A DNA stretch of 64,000 nucleotides from Plenodomus lindquistii (Eukaryota > Ascomycota > Dothideomycetes > Pleosporales > Leptosphaeriaceae), in contig JANUWI010000013.1 in assembly GCA_025504975.1 (NCBI GenBank), positions 1,204,750 through 1,268,749 on the forward strand, in the 5' to 3' direction. Each line of letters starts with the position of its first letter. The stretch's first letter is position 1. The position numbers and the translations under genes are program-made. Below the pieces are notes generated by a model that was not told the DNA's origin, did not search any database, and saw only the letters and a program-made list of their open reading frames with translations. This document shows positions 1 through 11,002 of this stretch, piece by piece.

Positions 1-650
1 GCATACCGTCTTAGCGTAGCGAGACGACTGAGACGTCGGTGTATGGCTTTTTTACACGCGTTCGCCATGGCGAGACAATTTCCATACGGTTCCATTTGTT
101 TCCAGGCACCATTCGCCGTCGTCACCGTCCTTTTTGCATCAGCGGGTGTACGCACACCGAGGAACGTCTCCCACGTGTGAAAATTTGAGTAATTCCGCGC
201 GGAGGTTTCGTTCTTTACAATTGTGTCGATTTCTTGGAAGAGCCGGCGGATGGTGCGTGGGGAGTCGGGCTTTTGGATGATGTCGTAGGTGCTCCATTGC
301 GCGGGGGTGAGGACCCGGGAGAGTTCTGTGCGGATTACTTCAACGTGTCGGGTTCCGTTGGGCCCGGCGGAGGTGGGGAGGGGGATGCCGGGGATGAAGT
401 GGTTGTTTAGGATGGCTTTGCGGGGCGCGTGGAACATGGTGGTGTGTGTGGTGACCGTTGCGGTCTGTAATTCTTTTGGACTGGAGTGAATGGAGCAGTT
501 ATGGTTGGTGCCTTGATCTGTAGCTTGTTGGTGATGTAGTGGGATTGGTGTATATACATTTTCGACAAGTGTACAAAGACAGGGACGAAGACGAGGCTGA
601 TGGGCTTTGTCGCCTTGTTGACATTGTTTGTGTTGGTTTTCTATGGACAT
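1..650 (-). CDS. Unidentified protein, C-terminal part beyond the window edge
   Basis: On the minus strand one frame is open without a stop from base 650 to base 1, so the gene is cut by the left edge. In-frame ATGs are at 650 and 437. I prefer 437, because the residues after it (beginning MFHAPRKAILNNHF) have balanced composition, whereas the upstream part is rich in Gln/His/Thr and looks like leader sequence. About 145 residues are visible from the second ATG. They are basic, with no signal peptide, membrane segment or motif I recognise. An intron further in cannot be excluded. Existence of the reading frame is certain; that it is a real gene is likely; function is unknown. Confidence 0.45.
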   Translation of the reverse strand, partial: MSIENQHKQCQQGDKAHQPRLRPCLCTLVENVYTPIPLHHQQATDQGTNHNCSIHSSPKELQTATVTTHTTMFHAPRKAILNNHFIPGIPLPTSAGPNGTRHVEVIRTELSRVLTPAQWSTYDIIQKPDSPRTIRRLFQEIDTIVKNETSARNYSNFHTWETFLGVRTPADAKRTVTTANGAWKQMEPYGNCLAMANACKKAIHRRLSRLATLRRY

Positions 651-1203
651 GTGCGTTGTGAGATTCACTACTCTCGTCTGCATGGTAAGTACAGATGACA
701 AAGAAGTTTGGGGACTTCTTTCACTGCGCTCGAGTGACGTCTGCACAATGCATGTGTACTTTGGTTGTACATTTGGTGGGTCTGAGGCAAGTTTGGCGAG
801 AGAGAGGATCCATTTTAGGTACATAATGAGACTGGTGGAGAGGGATATATTATCGGGAGCGGACTGTGAGAACCCAGCCATGAAGAGAGTTCGTTGAATA
901 TGTGACTTTCACAACGAACACGTTGGTACGCTGAATCCAGCGTGTGGCGGACTTCTTTACTTGACATGGAGTCTATAGGCAAAAGAACACCAATACTGTC
1001 GGAGAAAAGTGCGAGAACACGATGAGAATGGCGGCAGGTAATGAAATCCAGTCCTGGCGATGAGTACAGCCTGTAAAAGCTGAAATGCAGATGGTCGAAC
1101 AACAAGTCGCCGGCCTCGCCTTTGAAGAAGAATTACTCAAATTGGTATCGTGATGCACCTCAAAGCAATGCCTGTAAATGCTAAAAATGCCCTGCTTTAC
1201 ACT
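651..1203. other. Intergenic, no gene seen
   Basis: The 550 bases between the left-edge gene and the 3' end of YJU2 hold only short overlapping frames without recognisable content. The left part probably carries the promoter of the edge gene and the right part the YJU2 3' UTR. Confidence 0.4.
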
Positions 1204-2073
1204 TCAATCATCATCGCTATCGTAGCCTGCCACCAACATCGAAGAGAGTTTCGAGGGCGGCGCCGGATCCTTGACAGCTTTTGCAGGTGCAGGTGGCGGT
1301 GCAGCAGCCTTCTTCTTGATGCCCAGTGCCGCGCCAAAGTCTTTCTTCTCTTTCGGCTTCTTGCTAAACGACGTGACGGCTGGTATCTCGATTGGTGCAT
1401 CGATCATTTCCTCCTCTATGACTTCTTCCCCGATATCTGGCATACTACGACTCGCAAATGCCTGTCTTGCCGCCTCGGCATCCTCCTCTTCCTGCCGTTG
1501 TCTCCGGTCGTCGACGGGATCTGGTCCAACGTCCGTGGTCGTGCCGTCTCGCTCTGCTTTCTCTACGCGCGCATTCCGCGAACGAATCTCATCCAGCGCA
1601 TCGGCAATGGCCATTTCCGTCTTGGCATCCAAAACCTTGGTCTCGAGCTCCTTCATCGCATCCCTCTCTGCCTCCTCCCTCTCAATGCGATCCAGTCTCT
1701 CCTCCTCCGTCTCCTCGTTCAGCTTTGCCTCTCTCCAGGGCTCAAAGTTGCGCTTGGCGCCCCTCTCACACTCGTAGTCCATGTTCTTGGGATCCGTCTT
1801 GAAGGTAATTTCGCCCGAACAGCGCGTACACCGTATGTAGAAGCGGAAAATGGCAATGGCGTAGTATTTCTCGTCGGTGGTTTCCTTGCGCGCGTTGAAC
1901 TTGCGGCCTTTGTAGATGAACTCGCCGCAGTGGGTGCATTTCATGGAGAAGGGGGCCATGAGACGGACGGTCATGAGCTTGGGGCCGGCATTTTTGGGGC
2001 CGCGCTGACGGGTGATTTTCGAGGGGTCGAAGTCTGGGGGGTAGTATTTTGTGAGGACCTTGCGCTCGGACAT
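1204..2073 (-). CDS. YJU2: Pre-mRNA splicing factor YJU2 (CWC16 family)
   Basis: Single-exon gene for a 289-residue protein beginning MSERKVLTKYYPPDFDPSKI, the hallmark N-terminus of the YJU2/CWC16/CCDC94 family. Two CxxC pairs (Cys46/49 and Cys82/85) form the zinc site of the conserved N-terminal domain. The C-terminal half is charged, predicted helical or coiled (Glu/Arg-rich, about residues 115–185), and ends in an acidic tail (DSDDD). Family role: YJU2 joins the spliceosome with the Prp19 complex and promotes the first transesterification after Prp2 action, in the nucleus. Length fits fungal orthologues. It is divergent from CDC16, with 413 bp between the start codons. Confidence 0.93.
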   Translation of the reverse strand: MSERKVLTKYYPPDFDPSKITRQRGPKNAGPKLMTVRLMAPFSMKCTHCGEFIYKGRKFNARKETTDEKYYAIAIFRFYIRCTRCSGEITFKTDPKNMDYECERGAKRNFEPWREAKLNEETEEERLDRIEREEAERDAMKELETKVLDAKTEMAIADALDEIRSRNARVEKAERDGTTTDVGPDPVDDRRQRQEEEDAEAARQAFASRSMPDIGEEVIEEEMIDAPIEIPAVTSFSKKPKEKKDFGAALGIKKKAAAPPPAPAKAVKDPAPPSKLSSMLVAGYDSDDD

Positions 2074-2486
2074 GGTGGCGGTGGTTCAGACGGAGGGTGT
2101 GAGAAAAGTGTATTTGGAGAGTGAGATTGGCGCTGGGGTCGCGATTTGTTGACGGCTGAGGGGTTTGTGGGTGGGTGTTGGAGTGACCGAAGGAAGGGGA
2201 AAGTCGAGGTGACGGAGGCACGTGGGAGGTTTGCAGGGGGAGGCGGCAGCACTTTTGGCTGAGTCAGCGGCAGTGACGCGCAGCTGGACCCCGCAAACCA
2301 TGTGCTTTCGCGTGGCTGGCGCGGCGGACAAGGCAAGAGCGACGCGCCATTCGTGGTGGTGACTACCCCAAACAACAAATAGCCTGTTCTCGCTTCGGCG
2401 CATATCCATCCCCCATATAGCTATTCCTCATACGACTATTCCTACTCCCCCGACACCGTCTCCCCTCGCCGCATGCCCTTGGCGCC
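2074..2486. promoter_or_regulatory. Shared divergent promoter of YJU2 and CDC16
   Basis: The two start codons face away from each other across 413 bp, so both promoters must lie here. CT-rich runs precede the CDC16 start (about 2425–2475), typical of filamentous-fungal promoters. No TATA box is obvious. Confidence 0.55.
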
Positions 2487-2929
2487 ATGGACGTGTTCCT
2501 GCGCGAATGGCGGCAGGACGCCCTCAACCGGCACCAGTACGACGCGGCCATTGCGTGCGCCGACAAGGTGCTGGCCATGACGGGTATGAAGCCGGGCCGA
2601 GGCTGCACTTGAGCCACAGACAAACACACACACAAGACACAAGACACTGACGCTCCTCCCAAGGCGACGAACAGGACGCCTTTTGGCTGGCACAGGTCCA
2701 CTTCACCACGGCAAACTACGACGCCGCCCGCGGCCTGCTCGCCAGACACGGCCTCATTGAGCGCACCCCGCAGAGCCGCTACCTGGCCGCCCACTGCTAC
2801 ATCAAGCAGAACAAGGTCGACGACGCCCTGCGCATTCTCGGCGACAAGAACCCCACCCACCTGGTCTCTGCGCCGGGGAGCGCCAGGACGAAGCTGCGCC
2901 ATGTCGACGTCAACAGCAACAGCAACAGC

Positions 2930-2990
<61 letters not shown>

Positions 2991-4570
2991 GCAGCAACAA
3001 CAACCACCGGCCGGGCGCCCGCCACCACAGCAAGACGGGCACGCGCTCCGACAGAGTCCCCACGAGCGAGGAGCGCGATCGCGAGGACGTCAGCAACATC
3101 AAGGCCGAGGCGGGCATGTGCTTCCTGCGCGGCCACTGCTATGCCAAGCTCAACTCGTTCGACCGCGCCAAAGACTGCTACAAGACGGCCGTGCAGATTG
3201 ACGTCCAGAACTACGAGGCCTTTGACGCCCTCATGCGCAACAACCTCATGTCGCCCGCCGAGGAATGGGTCTTTCTCGAGTCGCTCAACTTCGACATGAT
3301 CAACGTCAAGAACAACGCCTCCCTCTCCCAAGAAGCCGCCCAGTTCACAAAGACCTTCTACACGACCCGTCTCTCCAAGTACACCAACCCAGAGGCCTCC
3401 GTCGCCGCTACCGAGACTCTCAGCACACACTACAATCTTGCCAACAACGCCGACATCCTGCTGTCAAAGGCAGACCTCATGTTCACAATGTGTCGCTTCC
3501 GCGATGCCCTCCAGCTGACCTCCTCCGTTCTCGCAGACGACAAGTACAACTTTGCCATTCTCCCCATCCACATCGCCTCTCTCCATGAACTCGGCGAGAA
3601 GAACACCCTCTACATGCTCTCCCACGACCTCACCGAATCCCAGCCCTCTGAACCCTGCTCCTGGCTCGCGGTAGGCGCATACTACCTCTCCATTGGCAAA
3701 ATCGCAGAAGCCCGCCGCTACTTCTCCAAATCCTCCATGATGGACCCCCACTTTGGACCTGCCTGGATAGGTTTCGCACATACTTTTGCTGCAGAGGGTG
3801 AACACGACCAAGCCATCTCTGCGTACAGCACGGCAGCACGACTATTTCAGGGCACCCATCTCCCACAATTGTTCCTCGGCATGCAGAACCTACAACTGAA
3901 CAACCTGGCGTTGTCAAGAGAGTACTTCAAAACTGCCTACGGCCTCTGCAGCACCGATCCCTTGCTATTAAACGAGCTAGGCGTAGTGTACTACCATGAT
4001 GCCCAACTCTCCGACTCCATTAACTTCTTCCGGCGCGCGCTGGAGAACTCAATAGCCAACGAGGCAGATCCCGATGCCGCCCTTCCTATGAAGATCAATC
4101 TAGGCCACGCACTCCGCCGCGCTGGCGAGTTCGAAGAGGCGCTCCAGATGTTCGAGACTGTCCTGCGGCATGGCATCAAGGACGCAGCAGTCTTCACCGC
4201 AAAGGGAATCGTCCTCTTGGAGCTAGGTCGCGCCTTCGAAGCCGTTGTTGTATTCCACGAAGCGCTTGCAGTCAGTCCGCAAGACGGCATGGCAACAGAC
4301 ATGCTGACGCGCGCGCTATCCGTCAACGAGTCGGACAGTGGCTGGGGTTTGCAAATCGGCGGCATCGAGGAAGAAGTTGGCAGCACGCGTATGATAGGCG
4401 AACGCGAGGACGAGGAAATTGGCGAGTTGGAACGGAGAATGCACGGCAGGCTAAAGGAGATTGAAATGAACCGTGTGGCAGGACGACGGGGGAGGAGAGG
4501 TAGAGTGGTGATGCAAGAGGATGAAAGTGCATTTGGGGAGAGCATGATTGTGGATAGTGACGAGGGGTAG
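2487..4570 (+). CDS. CDC16: Anaphase-promoting complex subunit Cdc16/Cut9 (APC6), TPR protein
   Basis: Two exons, 2487–2583 and 2664–4570, encode about 667 residues. The start ATG opens MDVFLREWRQDAL. The 80-nt intron uses a GTATGA donor and a CCCAAG acceptor, and splicing joins the frame exactly (..MTG/DEQDAFW..). The protein is a chain of TPR helices (for example AEGEHDQAISAYSTAARL and RAGEFEEALQMFETVL) with the family pattern of Cut9/Cdc16, a scaffold subunit of the APC/C ubiquitin ligase that drives mitotic exit. A poly-Asn tract coded by AAC/CAA repeats (2911–3005) interrupts the N-terminal part between TPRs. The C-terminus is acidic and low in TPR character. The family call is strong; tract length is probably polymorphic. 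Confidence 0.9.
2911..3005 (+). repeat. CAA/AAC trinucleotide microsatellite inside CDC16
   Basis: About thirty tandem CAA-type triplets, with AGC interruptions at both ends, are read in frame as Asn/Ser. The opposite strand and other frames give poly-Leu and poly-Thr, which are artefacts. Confidence 0.95.
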
Positions 4571-5511
4571 ATTCACTCGTCACGACGGCCGTGAAGGGGG
4601 ATTGACATTGTTGGATACACAAGCATGCATGCGCATGTGTAAAAGCGTGCAAAGCGACATTTTAACTTTTTGGATAAGGGGGGAGGGGGGAAATGTGGGT
4701 TGCATTTTGCACTTATGAGGCGTACAGGGCGTAGGAAGCATAGCGTGGAGTCTATGGGATCAAGGAGATTGAGACTTGACATTGCACATGGCGTTGAAAG
4801 AATCCTAGTGTGCTTATCTTCTAATCTCATGCCCACTTACTCTCCATTTTCTTCTAATATCCTCCCTAATCGTTCCCCTCCATGATTGTGTATCTTCAGG
4901 TGGGAAAGGGGGGTATAAGCGTTCGTAAAACCCATCCCACACAAAGAAACACACTTTGTCAACTGTGCCGTAGCAGTACACCACATACGCGCCTCGTTTT
5001 CTCCAGTCGAATGAGATATCCAACCAACCAACGCAATTAAATAGTGGAAGAATGACAGCGCCGCTACATTCCTCTACACATTGTCCTGCCAGTCCTTGCG
5101 CAAGGCTGACCCTTCAATGTAAGATTGAACACGGAAAAGGGGAGATTCAGCCAAGACACAGTCAAGAGGCTAGTCTACACTGATACAGCTCTATCTTACG
5201 TTAGATTAGGGGAGCACGTACACGTGTCTGGTGTGTGTTCTGTATGGCTATTGTCGTACAGATTCGTACAGATTGAGAATAGGCGGGGTCAAGACATGCA
5301 TGCAAGGTTAGTCGTGCATGAGACGTCTGAGACATAAGTACAAAGACGATATGACTAACTATTACAAGTGCTACGAGTATCATGACTTACCTGGGGTTCG
5401 ACGGCAAGAAGAGTCCCGGTCCTGCATCGAGGTTCTTGACTACAAGCAGCTGATCGTATAGTCTCTGACAGTTCTTCTCGTCGCTCGGGTACACAAGGAC
5501 ACCGGGGCGCA
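4571..5511. other. Intergenic, no gene seen
   Basis: There are 940 bases between CDC16 and the chitinase pseudogene. Only short frames without codon bias or recognisable motifs are present. The first part should contain the CDC16 3' UTR. Confidence 0.4.
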
Positions 5512-5999
5512 ATGATGACTTTCATGTCATTGCTGCTTTTGATAGTGTTCCTTGGTACATCGTGGTTTGCTTGCTCTGCGGCGCCATCTACAGCCGGTGA
5601 GTTACTGACGATCAAGCGAGAGCAATGGGGTTGAATAATCAAACTGATAATATACAAGGAGTTAAGATACTTTCATTAAGCGAAGCAAGACGTCGCCTAC
5701 ATCCTCGCCGCCATTGCCGGCAAAAAACCCCGCGACAACTACACCTCTGCCATTTCTAACAACGGCCGCATCCCTTCTTACATCTTCGCCCGCAAACCCT
5801 CCTCTCCTATACCAGACGCTATATATTCCTCCATGTCTACACGTACCACGGAGTAAATCTCAACCTACATCTTTAAGCTCGCTATTACCTATGCTGGAAA
5901 CATCGTCTAGGCCAAGTCATCCGTCATGTCTTGCAGCAGTGGCGTTTGCTTGAATACCTCGTCATTGACTTTGGCAAGCCGACACTACGTATCTGGACT
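5512..5999 (+). pseudogene. LysM-chitinase pseudogene, 5' part, cut by a hAT insertion
   Basis: A possible first exon at 5512–5596 encodes a hydrophobic leader (MMTFMSLLLLIVFLGTS) followed by a GTGAGT donor. The VFLGTSWF stretch resembles the leader region of the intact chitinase near 41.1 kb. From about 5800 to 5999 the DNA aligns by eye with the minus strand of that chitinase at 40.33–40.5 kb, including shared runs such as GGCGTTTGCTTGAATAC and CCAAGTCATCCGT. The frame holds stops, including TAG where the intact gene has TGG (base 5911 area). The alignment resumes exactly beyond the hAT element at 22865. It is therefore one decayed paralogue split by a transposon. Homology is sure near the junction and weaker at the 5' end. 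Confidence 0.8.
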
Positions 6000-6019
6000 A
6001 GGCTGGCAAATGGGTAGGA
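6000..6019 (+). repeat. hAT left terminal inverted repeat
   Basis: Twenty bases identical to the reverse complement of 22837–22856, preceded by the target duplication at 5992–5999. Confidence 0.93.
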
Positions 6020-6059
6020 CTGGGGTCGGGGTTGGGTTAGCTTACATAAGACCTAACCC

Positions 6060-7074
6060 CAACCTAGCCATATAACCCTATTTTTTTAACTACTAAATAG
6101 GTTAAAGTAAGGCTTAGGTCTTATAGGCTAAAAGTTAAAATTAAATTTTATATAAATAGATATATTTAAATTTAAATAATTATAATATTATATTTTTAAA
6201 ATAGTTAATTTTAAAATACTAACTATACTATATTTAATAGTATTATAAATATTTAATTATTATAAATAATAATTATAGTTATAGTAGAAATTAATTAGAA
6301 AAAAGTTTATATCTATTATAGTTAATTTACTAGTAAAATCTCTAGTATTATATTAAAATAATTTAACTATATATACTCTAGAAGCCTATTTTTATATAGT
6401 AATACTTTACTAGTTATAAATTTTTAGTCTAAATTATAATTTACTTTATATAAATTATATTTATATTATAGTTTATTTTTATTAGTATATATATATATAA
6501 CTATAAATAAAATATATATTTTTAAAATATTTAATAAAAAATATTTTAGTAGCTTTTTAAAAAGCTTTAATAGCTTCTAAATACTACTACTTATTTTTTT
6601 TAAAAAAAATATTCTAGTAAATTTTATAAATAAAATAAAAAAAAAGTAACTTTTTAAAAAAAAGTTTAGTAGTTTTTTAATAGCGCCTAATTTTATAAAG
6701 TATAATAGCTATTAATTATTAGTATAGTAATATAATAATAGACTATAATAATTTACTACTAGGCTTAAAATAGCGCTTTTTTCTATTAGCTACTATAGTC
6801 TACTTTTTTATTTTATTTTTTACTATTAGTAGATTTATAAATAGTCTATTTAGTACTTACTATTATTAGTAGTAAAATAGGTATTATAAAAATATTTTAA
6901 ATTACTATTAATAGATTATTTTACTAATATTAGTATTTATTAATAAGTAGATACGTAGTATAAAATATATATATAGCGCGTTTTTTTAAAGTTTATATAA
7001 CTATTTACTCTACTAAAATAACTATAATTTATTTTTTTTATAACTTTTTTTTTCTACTATACTTATTAGATTAT
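6060..7074. repeat. RIP-degraded AT-rich body of the hAT element
   Basis: The block is almost wholly A/T with dense TpA and few CpA, stops occur in all frames, and there is no gene. It is continuous with the blocks at 8926–11000 and 16190–16450 once the intact insertions are removed. Confidence 0.85.
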
Positions 7075-7076
7075 TA

Positions 7077-8923
7077 ACGTATTCCACCAGCGAGCCGGTC
7101 AACCCAGCGAGCCGGTCAAAATCTGCCAAGCCTTGTACTTATCCCATCGCCCTACCATGGACCAACAACGTCGCGAGCTGCTAATACAGAACGAAGGGAG
7201 AATACAGCTTGCTATCCAAGCCTACGAAGCCGGCCAATTTAAGAGCCATCGAGCTGCAGCTGCAGCTTTCAGCGTCAATCAACGCAGGCTCTCTGAACGG
7301 ATTAACGGAATCACTCCACGCTCCCAAACTCGACCTAACTGCCAGAAACTCACTGCCACCGAAGAGCAGACGATTGTCCGATATATTCTCAACCTTGATT
7401 CGCGAGGGTTTGCCCCCCGGCTGTGCGAGGTAGAAGATATGGCCAATAAGATACTAGGGGTACGCGACGGGACACCGGTGGGCAAGCACTGGGCTGAGCG
7501 CTTTGTAACGCGCTCCGGCGAGCTCAAGATGGCTTTCAATCGAGCAAAGGATAGGCAGAGGATAAGGCAGGAGGATCCAGAGATCATTGGCGCGTGGTTC
7601 AAGCTCGTGGATGAGACAAAAGCCAAGTACGGTGTCCAGGACAACGACGTCCACAACTTCGACGAGACTGGCTTCCAGATGGGCGTAATTGGGTCTATGA
7701 AAGTCGTCACAGGCTCTGAGAGACGTAATCGGCCAGACCTCATCCAGCCGGGCGATCGTGAGTGGGTTACCGTTATCCAGAGCATATGCGCCTCAGGGGA
7801 TGCAACCCCGCCTTTTATTATCTACAAAGGACGTGTACACATCTCTGCGTGGTACGAGGAGGCCAGTATCCCTTACAACTGGAAACTCTCAGTCTCTGAG
7901 AACGGCTGGACAAATAACGCGCTTGGGCTGGAGTGGTTGAAGCACTTTGACGCGCATACAAAGGCGCAAAAGGTGGGGGTATACCGGTTGCTGATCTTGG
8001 ACGGCCACGAGAGCCACCTTAACCAAGAGTTTAAGGACTACTGCGTGGAGAACAAGATCCTAACACTCTGTATGCCCCCCCATTCATCCCACATCCTCCA
8101 GCCACTTGATGTGGTGTGTTTCTCGCCGTTGAAGCGCAAGTACTCCCAGCGCGTGCGAGACTTGGCACGCCGACGCGTCTTCCACATCAACAAGGAAGGC
8201 TTCCTCCCAGCCTTCAAAGACGCGTTTTTTGACGTGTTTACGGTTGACAACTGTCGAAAGGCCTTTGAGGCATCAGGGCTAGTCCCTACCAACGCGCAGG
8301 TAGTGTTGGATCGCCTTGAGGTGCGGTTACGTACCCCACCTCAACCCTCCCCTCCGGCAAACCCATGGCAATCGAAGACTCCAAGCAATACTCATGAATT
8401 TGGGTCTCAGTCAAAGCTCGTACGCGAGTCCTTTACTCGGTCGCCTGTAACTGCACAAGCTGGCTTCTCACAGCTCGTGAAAGGGGCTGAACTAATGCTG
8501 CACCAAAACGCTCTTCTTCAAGCCCGTAACCACGAGCTTGAGGAGCAATTGGCGGAGATGACAAAGAGGAAGGGGCGTAAAAGAAAGAGGATCCAGCAAG
8601 GAGGCACTCTTGAGTACGGTGCCGGGTCGCAGGCTGCTACAGCCTCGACTGCGGCGCCTAATCTATTAAAACGTGCGCGTGGTGGTGGTGGTCAAGCACC
8701 TGCTCAACCAGGTGTCCGACGCTGTGGCAATTGTGGAGGGACTGGGCACAACGCTCGTACGTGCCAGAAAGGTTCAGAAAGTACTTCTGAATCAGATGCG
8801 AGCTCTATAGCGGTAGAGTCAGATGTTGATAGTAATAATAATGACGATTGAAAACTTGGTGTTCATGATGCCAAGCTATTTTGACCGGCTCGCTGGGTTG
8901 ACCGGCTCGCTGGTGGAATACGT
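7077..8923 (+). mobile_element. Intact Fot/pogo-like transposon (Pixie-like), 1,847 bp
   Basis: Perfect 46-bp terminal inverted repeats lie at 7077–7122 and 8878–8923, flanked by a TA duplication (7075–7076, 8924–8925). The ends begin ACGTATTCCAC. Each repeat holds two copies of a 15-bp motif, CAGCGAGCCGGTCAA. The element has normal base composition and an uninterrupted transposase gene inside RIP-mutated DNA, so it arrived after the surrounding mutation. The length is close to what I recall for Pixie of P. nodorum. Confidence 0.93.
7157..8851 (+). CDS. Fot/pogo-family DDE transposase with C-terminal zinc knuckle
   Basis: The frame encodes 564 residues from the ATG at 7157 (MDQQRRELLIQN), chosen because the frame upstream begins inside the terminal repeat. 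An N-terminal psq/CENP-B-type helix-turn-helix region (about residues 1–130) is followed by the catalytic DDE_1 core: NFDETGF, then LLILDGHESH, then LQPLDVVCF, with 35 residues between the last two aspartates (DD35D). This is the arrangement of fungal Fot1/pogo transposases. The C-terminus carries a CCHC knuckle (CGNCGGTGHNARTC) and an acidic tail. It should bind the terminal repeats and cut and paste the element at TA sites. No frameshift or stop is seen, so it is probably functional. Confidence 0.93.
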   Translation: MDQQRRELLIQNEGRIQLAIQAYEAGQFKSHRAAAAAFSVNQRRLSERINGITPRSQTRPNCQKLTATEEQTIVRYILNLDSRGFAPRLCEVEDMANKILGVRDGTPVGKHWAERFVTRSGELKMAFNRAKDRQRIRQEDPEIIGAWFKLVDETKAKYGVQDNDVHNFDETGFQMGVIGSMKVVTGSERRNRPDLIQPGDREWVTVIQSICASGDATPPFIIYKGRVHISAWYEEASIPYNWKLSVSENGWTNNALGLEWLKHFDAHTKAQKVGVYRLLILDGHESHLNQEFKDYCVENKILTLCMPPHSSHILQPLDVVCFSPLKRKYSQRVRDLARRRVFHINKEGFLPAFKDAFFDVFTVDNCRKAFEASGLVPTNAQVVLDRLEVRLRTPPQPSPPANPWQSKTPSNTHEFGSQSKLVRESFTRSPVTAQAGFSQLVKGAELMLHQNALLQARNHELEEQLAEMTKRKGRKRKRIQQGGTLEYGAGSQAATASTAAPNLLKRARGGGGQAPAQPGVRRCGNCGGTGHNARTCQKGSESTSESDASSIAVESDVDSNNNDD

Positions 8924-8925
8924 TA

Positions 8926-11000
8926 GTATAAAATATAAATTAGTAGTAAATTTATTATAGTTTATTATTATAGTAATATACTAATTATATTTAAACTATA
9001 TAAATTTACTAAATTACCTAAATTTTTTAACTTAATTAATACTAATAAATTAGATATTCTATTAAAAAAGTATAAGTATAAAAAAAAATAGATAATAATT
9101 TTAAAATAGAAAAATATTATAGCTAGCGTTCTAATAAATATAAAACTAAAAAGTAGTAAATAAAGTTAGTTAGAGAAAAGTTAAATAAAAAAATAAAATA
9201 AAAAAGCTTTCTAGATAGTAAAATAGAGTAAAAAAGCTATAAAAATAGTAACACTAATAATATTTTAGATAAAAAAAATAAAATTAATAGTAAAAAAATA
9301 GAGTAGTAATTAACACGTAGTATATACTAGTAATAGTCTATAAAACTAAAATTTTATACTTTTTTATTAATTTTAGATAATACTAGTATTCTAGTAAATT
9401 TAATTAGTAAAGTATATTTATTATAATAATTAATTATAGTTTAGTACTATATATATAGTCTATTTTATATTATATATTATATATATAGGCTCTATTTTAG
9501 TATTACTATATTTTTAACTATAGAATAGTATATATATTCTATTTTTAGTTTCTATTAATTATTATAGTTATTTTATATAGTTTTATACTTTTTTACTATA
9601 AATAATATATATATGTTATTTTCTAGTAGAACTACTATTATAAATAACGCTAGATCTTTTTTACTACTTTAAAAGTTAGAATATTTTAGATTTAATACTT
9701 TCTAATTTACCTATAGTAGTACTAAAATTTTCTATTAGTTTATTAAATTTTTTTTATAAATAAAAAAAACTAATACTAAAAAAATAATAATTACTAGAGT
9801 ATAGAAAAAATAGTAGAGATAGACTAGATATACTTAAAATAAAAAAAATAATAATTTATAATAGTATTTATCTATTTAAACTAGTTCTATATAGAAATAA
9901 TATAAAAAAGCTACGCTATTTTCTAATAAAAACCTCTATATATACTATTTTAACTATAGCTATATTCTCTAACACCTAACTATTTAATCTATTAAAATAA
10001 AATACTTTCTAAACTATAGAAAAAGTTATATATATATAAATACTATTAATTCTATTTATTTATAAATATATATAATAGTTATACTTTAAAGTCTATTAAA
10101 AAAAAATCTACTACTATTATTTTTTATAGTAATTTATAAACGTAAGCTTATAAAAATTATAGTAGATAATTAGTAGTTTTCTTATATAGTAGAAAAGCTA
10201 TTTTTTAACTATTTTATATAGTTTTTTTATTTAAATACTATAATAACTATTTATTATAAATTCTAAAAAGCATTTAAATAATAATTTACTATAGCTATAA
10301 ATTTACTATTTAATAATATAGAAAAAGTAATTTAAATATTATTTACTATAGATACCTAGTTAGCTAGAAATTATTTTAGCTTTTTTACTATTAAAGCGTA
10401 CTATATTATAGCATACTAGTAGCTAAAAAAAAAAGCTTCTAAATTGTATCTCTATCTATAGTAGGTATACTATTTTTCTATAACTAAAAAATTTCTATAA
10501 CTACTATATAATAGAAGTTTAAAAAATAGACTACTAGTAATTATATTTAATAATATAAATAATAATAGTATATTTATAATATTACTTTAAAAGTAACTAT
10601 ATAGTAAAAAAATAAATTAAAATATAACTAAAAATAGTATTCTATATCTAGTTTATATTATTAACTTTATTATCTAGAATATTATCTAGTAGCTTAAACT
10701 AGCTAGTTTAAATAAAATAGAAACTATAGAAGTATTCTAACTTTACTATATTTATAATATCTAGAGTTAAATATTAGTTTTAAATACTCTATATAAAGTA
10801 CGTGTATTTTTATTATATATAATAATTATAGTTTAATAATAACTAAGCTATAAACTATCTATATTACTATTAACTAATTATTTTAATAATTTAAATATTT
10901 TTTTACTAAATATAGTAATTTACTACTAAATAAGTAACTTTTAGTAATATAGAATATTAAAATAAAATAAAATTTAATATTTAATATATATAAAAAGGTA
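8926..11000. repeat. RIP-degraded AT-rich body of the hAT element
   Basis: About 2.1 kb of TpA-dense sequence with stops in every frame lies between the Pixie-like and copia insertions. No protein-coding relic could be read with confidence. Confidence 0.8.
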
Positions 11001-11002
11001 AT

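Noticed and set aside
1150..2124. 324-codon plus-strand frame opposite YJU2
   Set aside because: It is a shadow of the YJU2 coding strand without any family features.
2757..3299. Poly-Thr (+) and poly-Leu (-) reading frames over the CAA repeat
   Set aside because: They are shadow frames of the poly-Asn tract of CDC16, which has conserved TPR coding on both sides.
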